From positions 682,001-746,000 of the forward strand of contig NZ_JAEMHL010000001.1 of the NCBI RefSeq assembly GCF_016458305.1: DNA of 64,000 nucleotides, read 5' to 3'. A model generated the notes under the pieces. The model ran no database searches, was not told the DNA's origin, and saw only the letters and a program-made list of their open reading frames with translations. Shown piece after piece: positions 17,701 to 25,000 of the stretch. A program made the position numbers and the translations under genes. Position 1 is the stretch's first letter. Each line of letters begins with the position of its first letter. Source of the stretch: Geomonas anaerohicana. GTDB taxonomy: Bacteria > Desulfobacterota > Desulfuromonadia > Geobacterales > Geobacteraceae.

Positions 17701-18392
17701 CGTTCAAGTCCGGCGCCGTCCCCATCGAGGCCAGCGCGCTGGAGGCGGATCTCCTTTTGGAACCCGAGGCCCTGGGGGTGAGCTTCTTCCAGGCCGAGGT
17801 GGGCGGGGGCACGGTGCGGGCGCGGGGTATGATCGATCTCTCCCGCGAGGTGCCGGTGCTGTCTACTTACTGCTATTTCTCGAAGCTCGACCCGGTGCTG
17901 CTCTTCCCGGCGGCGGGGGGGCAGCGTCCCGGCGGGGAAGGGGAACTGACCGGCGAGTTGAGCCTTTCCGCGCCTCTTGCCACCGAGCAGCGGGCGCTCC
18001 TGGAGGGGATGCGACTGAACCTCAACCTGCGCCGCTTCAGTTCGCGCATCCTGGACCGCGCCCTGTTCGCGCTCGACCCGTACCAGCGCAACGAGAAGAT
18101 CGTGGCACAGCGCAAGTCCCTGCAGAGCGCCGACCTGAAGGGGCTGCGGGTGAGCGCCGTCGATGGCGCCCTCGACTGCGAAGGGGAACTGGCGGTGAAG
18201 GGGATCGATATCGCTATACCCAGGATCGAGCGCCTGCGCCTTTCCGAGCTTCCCATCCAAAACGAGTTGAAGCGGCTGCTGGTCTCCATCGCCTCGTCCA
18301 GGACGCTCCTGGACCTGGTCCGTTCCGACACGCTGGTGATCGACGAAAAAGGTAGGCCGTCCCTGAAAAGGAGGAGCAATGCCAAGAACTAA
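14775..18392 (+). CDS. AsmA/YdbH-like inner-membrane-anchored envelope protein
   Basis: About 1205 residues from ATG 14775 (a TTG at 14760 is an alternative; neither has a strong ribosome binding site). One N-terminal membrane helix (about 15-45) is followed by roughly 1150 residues of repeated beta-strand sequence with recurrent motifs of the kind SLxLPxL and LxLDLxxL, as in AsmA, TamB and YdbH proteins that form a periplasmic hydrophobic groove for lipid transport. The next gene encodes a YdbL-like lipoprotein, which resembles the E. coli ydbH-ynbE-ydbL arrangement and favours the YdbH branch. The stop lies 14 nt inside the next gene. Exact family within the AsmA clan is inferred. Confidence 0.72.
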   Translation: MLRRLLAYISTLRVRRVIFVGCTLALSAVLLLVLLVASLPVLLSTAPAQSLLRLGISKALKKPVSWSDLQVSWSDGVALTGLVLGDGPPPLLHASLQQLKLEPGLSRDQATKRWCVSLDLKVTKLEAELAPGPPKPPEAKPLKDPLTRIAEGVQKFQSLEWPLPLDLRLSADATPMKIYYADPASKRELLLSDFSFGLAAPSLSKLPIRSSIAGKVAVDGGKPQPVSLGIEVADLVTASYRIKPSAASLTARADLPGVALSAAGGVTRPEGLKAKLALSLPELARLAAPFAKKTLPEPAGKLALDLTAHSDATGDLRVAFALDGDRLAVSRLPGKKGALAPLDLHLRQKLVSNHERQQVSFDEGSLTSPGLITASWHALVDRPTEKSRSVAAELGPLRLDLGRARQVAAPFLPRNLPVRELQGTASLARLNARLQGPGNDGTVQIEKLGLDLPRLQLALAGGPLQGEGLALSIDKGTVPLKKMKPVRVVADLSWSGRRVDLAGKKPVRLDGMKGGVSLVLTEIDLKGKRALVDARQRLELERVGVGSELAVEQLREDLELKARAFSGGALDLALPALQLSARSVQAHQQGKDVTLQPFNARLAAEGVHLPPKGQGSPTVQRATCSLSASDALALEAEAALTGQGRQLAASKGNLRLDLRRLMPVARPFLPAGLDAAGLAAASWDVAAPLPVAQLPKEENPLRKAKGSLALLDRADLALTLNDLDLRLPNAQGTYRVQGLTTAPQLRLALPRPGEPLTIDGAFRFAALSGLSGTAATLPLQSGTMTLQGELAGWKELRLTEELKVASLGLSQIADLTVGRIDALLEDQGGKFDAATLLKRLDATMFAHLEGNFPAEAKKVLAGWQLAGNVSAGARVDLTAARELRVRGYSKCRDFGVADGKGLAASGIRADLVLDRSYALAQAQGKGEEWVPLSTGLVRPAPVAPLGAANSDLAARIYEDLRGLMGAPRKIGVHRASFKSGAVPIEASALEADLLLEPEALGVSFFQAEVGGGTVRARGMIDLSREVPVLSTYCYFSKLDPVLLFPAAGGQRPGGEGELTGELSLSAPLATEQRALLEGMRLNLNLRRFSSRILDRALFALDPYQRNEKIVAQRKSLQSADLKGLRVSAVDGALDCEGELAVKGIDIAIPRIERLRLSELPIQNELKRLLVSIASSRTLLDLVRSDTLVIDEKGRPSLKRRSNAKN

Positions 18393-19053
18393 CACACGTT
18401 CAACGTTCAACGTTCGACGTTTAAACCACTCTCCGTTGTCAATTATCCATCGTCAATGGTCCGTTCTTGCCCGCGTCTCCGTCGCCGCTCTGCTGCTGGC
18501 GGGTAGTTACGGCTGCACGCTGGCCAAGGTCGACGTGAACGTGGTGAGCGAGCGGACTTCGCTGGAGAACCAGGTGCTGGGAACCTACAACGCGCTCTCC
18601 GAGGACGTGCTCCTGGTCGCGTCGGTGCGCGGCGTGTCGCCGACGGGCAAGGTGGAAACGCCGCCCAAACACTCGCCGGAACAGCAGGAGGCGGCACAGG
18701 CGCTGGAGAACATCGCCTTCCACGCCGACGATGTCGAGGCCCTGAAACGACTGGGGTGGGTGGGGGAAAACCTGGAGGGGACCCTGACCAGCTTCAGCCG
18801 GGAGGTCCCGGAGAAAGCCCCGGCCGACCTGAAGACCTTCGCCGGCCGCTTCGGCGAGGGTGAGTTCCGACAGGTGGTCAATGAAGTGAACCGCTCCCGG
18901 GAGATCCTGATGCTCAGGGTGGTGCAGACCAACGAGAACTTTACCGCCAAGGACCTCCCCGCCATCCGCAGGGTGTTCGCCAGGGTGAACCGCCAGAACA
19001 GCGCCCCCGGCACCAAGGTGCAGGAGGATGACGGGAAATGGGTAACCCGATGA
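18379..19053 (+). CDS. Lipoprotein with YdbL/DUF1318-like C-terminus
   Basis: 224 residues; AGGAGG 4 nt before the ATG. A lipobox LLAGSYGC places the lipidated Cys at about residue 46 after an unusually long, basic N-region encoded by repetitive sequence (three AACGTTC-like units and TTGTCAATTATCCATCGTCA). The last 60 residues, with VNEVNRSRE..., PGTKVQ and DGKWV, resemble E. coli YdbL. It overlaps the AsmA-like gene by 14 nt and the giant CHAT gene by 16 nt, so the three are translationally coupled. It probably partners the AsmA-like protein in the periplasm. Confidence 0.68.
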   Translation: MPRTNTRSTFNVRRLNHSPLSIIHRQWSVLARVSVAALLLAGSYGCTLAKVDVNVVSERTSLENQVLGTYNALSEDVLLVASVRGVSPTGKVETPPKHSPEQQEAAQALENIAFHADDVEALKRLGWVGENLEGTLTSFSREVPEKAPADLKTFAGRFGEGEFRQVVNEVNRSREILMLRVVQTNENFTAKDLPAIRRVFARVNRQNSAPGTKVQEDDGKWVTR

Positions 19054-22000
19054 ACGCCGCCGCCAGGAAAATCACCCTGCTGCTGGCCCTGGCCGCGCTC
19101 CTCCCCGGTACGGCACAGGCGGTGCCGCTGGGCGAGGAACTGCTGGCCCCGGCCGCGCCGCGCCCGGCCCCGCGCTCGCGCCCGGAGGTGGCGCCGACAC
19201 CGGCGGTCTACACCCCGCAGTCGGTGCTCTACGCGGCACGCTCCCGGGACGGCCGCTGGATCGCCACGGTCGAGAAGGGTGATGCCGGATACGAGCTCTG
19301 GCTGCACCCGGCGGGCAACGTCGCGGAGCTGCCGCGCCTCTTGACCAAGGGGCCGGTGCGCATCTCCGCTCCCGCCTTCGACGCCACCGGGACCAGGCTC
19401 GCCTACGCCGACGAGCGCGACGACCTCAAGGGGGACATCTGGCTCATCGATCTGGCTCGCCCGGGCGCGCAGCCGCGGCGACTCACCGGCAACGACGCCG
19501 GCGAAGACGCCCCGGGTTTCGCCCCCGACGGCAGCGCGATCTACTACCAGCGCCAGTTTCCCGGCGCCGAGCGCCGCGACCTGGTGCGCCTCGAACTCGC
19601 CACCGGCAAGGGCGAAGCGCTCCCCATCGGCATCGACGCGGCCTTTGCGGCGGTCTCCCCCGACGGCAACCGGATCGCCTTCGTCTCCCGCGACAAGGAT
19701 CAGGGGGGCGACCTCTGGCTGTGGGATAGGCAGGGCGGGCGCCTGACCCAGTTGACGGCCGGCGCCGAGCGCGACCTGTACCCGGTCTGGCAGGACGTCG
19801 ACACCCTCCTCTTCACCCGTTTCGCGCCTCCGGTGGGGGATGCGGCCAATGGCCCGGATGGGGGAGCCGTGTTCCGGCTGCAGCTCAAGCGCGCGGGGAG
19901 CCACAATTTCCCGGCGGCCTTCCCGCTTACCTCCGGTCTTCTTTCCACCGCGGCCCCGATCCCGGCCGGAGAGCGGGTGCTGTTCGTGGCGGGTGCGGCG
20001 GCGGGGGGGCAGGTGCTGTCGCTGCCGGCCTCGGGTGAGATCCCGGAGCAGGCGGATGTCGCCGCCCAGTGGCAGGTCGCCCGGGTCATCCTGGAGCGTC
20101 AGCCGGCGGACCCGGCCACGGCTCGCCTTGCCTGCCTGCGCGTGCTGGCGCGGGAGGATGCCCCAACACGGGAAGGGGCGCAGGCGTCGCTGGCCCTGGC
20201 AGGACTGATGGAACAGGCCGGCGAGCACAGCCAGGCGCAGGACCGCTATGCCGAGGCCGCGCTGCGCTATGCCGCTTTCCCGGAAGCGGCCCTGGCGGAG
20301 ATCGCGCGGCTGCGTCTGGAGGCGGAGAGCCGCTGCGAAGAGGTGGTGGTGGCCGGACGCCGCAAGGGGGTCATCGCCGATGCGCAGGAGGAGATGCTTC
20401 GGGCGGCGAAGGGGAAGGGGAGCGACGCGGCGGCGCGGGCCCTGGTTGATGGCGCCCGGCTCCAGGCCGAATACGGTTCCGGCGCCGAGGACCAATTGGC
20501 CGCCATCGCCCGTTTCGAGAAGGCGCTCGCCGAAACAGCCGCCGCTCCCGACATCCTGGCCGAGGCGGCCTACCGCCGCGCGCGGCTCTTGTCCCGGATC
20601 GAGGGCGGCGAAGGATCGGTCGCGGCCCTGGTCGAGGTGGCCAGGAAGTACGACCGGCAGGAACAGTGGGCCGAGGCGGCCATCGCCGAGATCCTGGACC
20701 AGCTGACCGCGAAGAACGCCGACGCGCGGGAGCGCCTGGCGGCTCTCGCCGAGCAGTACCGGACCTCCCTGCCGCGTCTGGCCATGGGGGCGTGGAATCG
20801 GGTTGGTGACCTTGCCTACCGCGGCGGCGACTGGGTCCGCGCCAAGGACGCCTACCGCACCGTGCTGGAGCAGTTCCCGGCCATCGCCACCCCGACCGCC
20901 GCGGCCCGCTTCGCGTTAGCCGAGATCCTCTACCGCGAGGAGCGCTACGGCGAGGCGACCGCACTGTACGAGAAGGAGATGGGGGAGCATCCCGAGGACG
21001 CGCCGCTGTACCAGTTGGCCCGCGCCGCCTACCTCAGGAAGAGCCTCGCCGCCGGCGAGAGCCTGTACCGCCTGGGAGAGGTTTCCGCCGCCCGCGCCGC
21101 CTTCCTGGACCTGATCCGCTACGAGGGGAGGAGCCTCGAGGCGCACCGCGGCTACATCAAGTCGGTCGCGGCGCAGGGGCAGGCCCCGGAACTGCTGGCG
21201 CTGTACAAGAAGATGCTGCAGTCCTACCCGGACGATCCGGTACTCCTCTACGGCGCCGGGCTCTGCTACACCTACCTCCCGGGGAAGGAAGCCCTCCAGG
21301 AGGGGGACCACCTGATCGCGCGGGCCGCCGAGCGCCTGCCGGGCTCCGAGTACCCCTTTCAGACCCGCGGCTATATCGCCGAGGTGCTGGAAACGGTGCA
21401 TGGCGAGCAGGGGGGGCTGGAAAGGGCGCTGAACCTCTACCGCCGCGCCAAGCTGTTGAACCGTCCCCAGGAAAACCCGGAGAACAGTGCCAATCTCTCG
21501 CTCAACATCGGCAACATCGCCTACCTGTTGGGGCGCAACGCCACGGCCTGGAGCTTCTACAGCCAGCGTCTGGCGGCCAAGGTCCCCTTCGATAACGTCG
21601 ATACCGAACTCCTCTTCGACCAGCGCTACGGCGCCGTCGCCTTCCAGGTGGGGGAGAAACAGGCCGCCATCGACGGCTACGGCCGGGCGCTGAAACTGGC
21701 CGAGTCCCGCCTGGACCCGGCGCGCTCCCTGGAGCAGTTCGGTCGCCTGACCCGCCGGGTCAACGAGCGCCTCTTTGCCGGGCAGAAGCTCTCGCCCCAG
21801 CAGGAGCAGCGGCTTGCCGAACAGCAGGCCATCAACGCGGAGCTGGAACTCCTCGGCGCGGACCGGGTCGAGGCGCCCCCGGCAGCGGGTTGGCAGACGT
21901 TCGACTCCGCCCTCAGGAGCCTCCTGGCGCGGCAGCGCAAGTTTGCCGCCGCGGCCTGCACCGGCGTGCCGCAGGGGGACAAGTACCTCCTGGAGCTGAA

Positions 22001-25000
22001 CGCGATGGCGAGCGCGGTGGAGCGCGAGCTGGACAACGTACCGCGCCTGGTGGAGACCGGAGCGGAGCTGCACGACCGGCTCGGCCTCGCCAACTTCGAC
22101 GCCGAACGTTTCCCTGCAGCCCTGGCGCATTTCGACCAGGCCTACCGGCTGAACCGGGCGCTCGGCCGCCACGGCAACCTGGCCGCCAACCGCCGCTCCG
22201 CGAGTATCGCCGCCTACCGCCAGGCCGAAACCGCCTCCGGTGCCGAGAAAAAGAGGCTCCTGTTGCTGTCCCGGGACGGCTTCACCGAGGTGCTGGCGCT
22301 TCTGGACCAGTATCCCCCCGAGCAGAAGAGCGCGCCCAAGCGCGGCGGCGGGCTGATCAACGTGGCCGCCAACGTCGCTTTGAACAAGGGGGGCGCCACC
22401 GAGGCCGCCTATGGATTCTCGGCCGAGCAGGAGCGGCGCCTGGCGCAGAGCTATCTCGCTCGCATCGCCACCGACCTGGGCGACAACGCCACCGCTGAAA
22501 AGCTCTTCAAGGAACTGCTCGGGCGCTACCCGGAGCGGGTGGAGCAGGTGGCCGAGGGGGACCTGTTCGGCGTTGGCCTTCTGAGCCACCGCGCCGCCCA
22601 GCTTGCCTTCGCGCGCGGTGACCGCGCCGCCGCGGCCGCCGGGTTCAGGAAGGCGACCGCCGTCGCGCTGAAAAACGGCAACGCCGTCGGCGCCATGCTG
22701 AACCTGGTCAACTGGGGCATGCTGCTGCCTGGGGACGCGGCTTCGGGCGAGGTGGCGGAGTTCCTGGAGTCGCAGGCGGCCTGCTCGGCCCTGGCCGACA
22801 CCTATCGCGATGCCCTCCCCCCCGATGCCGTGGCCCGCTACGGCAACGACGCCGGTGCCGTCCTGGCCCGCCTCGCCGCCGGCCGTCCCGACGACGGCAG
22901 CAGGCAGGCGCTGGTGTACAAGGCCATAGCCGCCTGGAACAGGGTGCTCGCCTCGGCTCCCCCTCCCTTGACGGGAGGGGGGGAGGTCAACAGCGACACC
23001 TCTCGGGCGCGCCTGGCGGCGCGCCTGAACCGCGCCGCCGCGCTCGCCTCGCTGGGGCTTGCCGACGCCGCCCGGGACGGCTACACCGCAGCCCTCGCCG
23101 AGGCGCGCACTACCGGCAGCGACGCCATGGCCTGGCGCGCCCAGGCGGCGCTGGGCGACTACGACGGCGCCCTCAAACTCCTGGACCGGCTCCCCCCCAC
23201 CGAGTACGACCTGCGCCTGGGCGAACTCACCGAGCGCTTCGCTTCCCGTATCGAGGCGGTGACTGCCAAGGACCCGGAGCAGGGCTTCGCCCTGGTGGAG
23301 CGGCTCTCCGAACTGGAGCGGGTGCAGATTCTGGGGCGGAGCCTGCTCGGTGTCGACGATGACGCCACCGTCGCACTGCTGGCCAAGGCCGCGCCGCACC
23401 TGGCGGAACTGGACCGGGTGAGCGCCGCGCTCCCGAAGGCAGCGCCCGAGGACGCCGCCTATCTGAAGCTGCGTGCGCAGCAGGAGCAAACGGTCCTGGA
23501 CGGTACGCTGGGCAAGAAACTGGAACTGCTTCCCCCCTACTACGCCGTTGCCGGCCCCGGCGCGCTCCGCCTGGCCGCCTCGTCGGCCGCGCTGTCGGCC
23601 GGAGCCACGGCCGAGCGGGAACGCTTTGCCACCCTGCTTACCTCCTTCCGCAAGGAGTGCTCCTCAGGCAAAGGGGCCAAGTTGTGCCGGGCCCTGGCGC
23701 CGCAGCCCGCCGAGGCCATCGACGTGATGGAAAGGCTCCCGGGACGTCCCGTGCTGCGCCTGGTTGCGCTCCCGGGTGATCGCTTCCTGGTCTTCGCCTT
23801 CGGCGTCAAGGACGGCATCACTGCCGAGACCCTGTCGCGCCCCGCGGTCGCTGCCCGGTTGAACGACCCCGCCCAGGTCCTCGTCTACGAGCGCCCCGAG
23901 CAGTTCGCCTCGGCCAGGCCCCTCAGTTGGGGGGTGAGCGCGAGCCAGTTGCTGAAGAGCGTAGAGGGGCGCCGCCCGCTGCGGACCCAGGTGCTGGATC
24001 CTGCCGGGCTGTGGCCCGCCCAGACGCCGTTTGTGAAGCTCCCTGCCGACTCCCTGCCGGGGCGCCTCCCCGATGCCCATACCCTGGCGCTTCCTGCCGC
24101 CGCCGGGCTCCTCGCGTCGGCTCCCAACCGCCCCGGTGCCGGGGGCGCGCACAGCGCCGCCTGGGAGGATGCCGCCGGGGTGCGTCACGACCTGGTGCAG
24201 CTTGCCGAGGGCGACTCGGTATCGCTCCTGCTGGCTCCCAAGGGGGGGACGGGTCAGGGCTGGTACCTGGGGCAATTGGCGTCCCTGATCGGCGTGCCGA
24301 GCCTCCTCTTGTCCGATCGCCCCGCCGATCTCGCCCCCTTTGCCAGGAGCTACGCGGATCGTTCCCTGGCCCAGGCACGGCGGGAACTCCCGGGGGACTG
24401 GCTCCTGATCGGCGACTGGGGCGGCGACGCCGCGGAGAGCGCGACCCTGGCCAAGAAGCTCTTCAACGATTACGTGAAAAAAGCGGTGCAGGCGCACAAC
24501 GACGGGCGCTACGCCCAGGCGCTGGCCCTCTTCGACAACGCCCTGGTGGTTGCCGAGGCGACGCCGGAGCTGGCCAAGAACCGCGCCGCGCTGCACCGCC
24601 ATGCCCGCGAGAGCGCCTTCGGCGCCGGCTTTACCGAACGCGCCGTGAGCCATGCCGACAGCCTGGTGCAGCGGCTGGCCAAGGAAAAACCGTATTCCGC
24701 CGAGCACGCCGACGCCCTGTTGCGGCTGGGGCTGTTGCAGGGGCGCCTGGAGCACTTCAAGGAGGCGACCGCCGCGCTCAAGGAGGAGATCTCCATCTTT
24801 GCCGACCTGGGGCAGACCAAGGACCAGGCCGCGGCCCTCTCCGATTTCGGGGCGGTCATGGAGAACGCGGTCGATTACCCCGCCGCACGCTCGCTCTTCG
24901 AGGAGTCGGCCGGGCTGCGGGCCCAGTTGAAGGACGATCTCAACCTGGCCGACCAGTACCGCAACCTCGGGCGCATCTTCGACCTGCGCCTGAACCAGTT

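Noticed and set aside
20916-23489. 857-codon minus-strand frame, and similar long minus frames across 18585-20495 and 23664-26387
   Set aside because: Antisense to the giant CHAT gene, which has clear domains and coupling to its neighbours.
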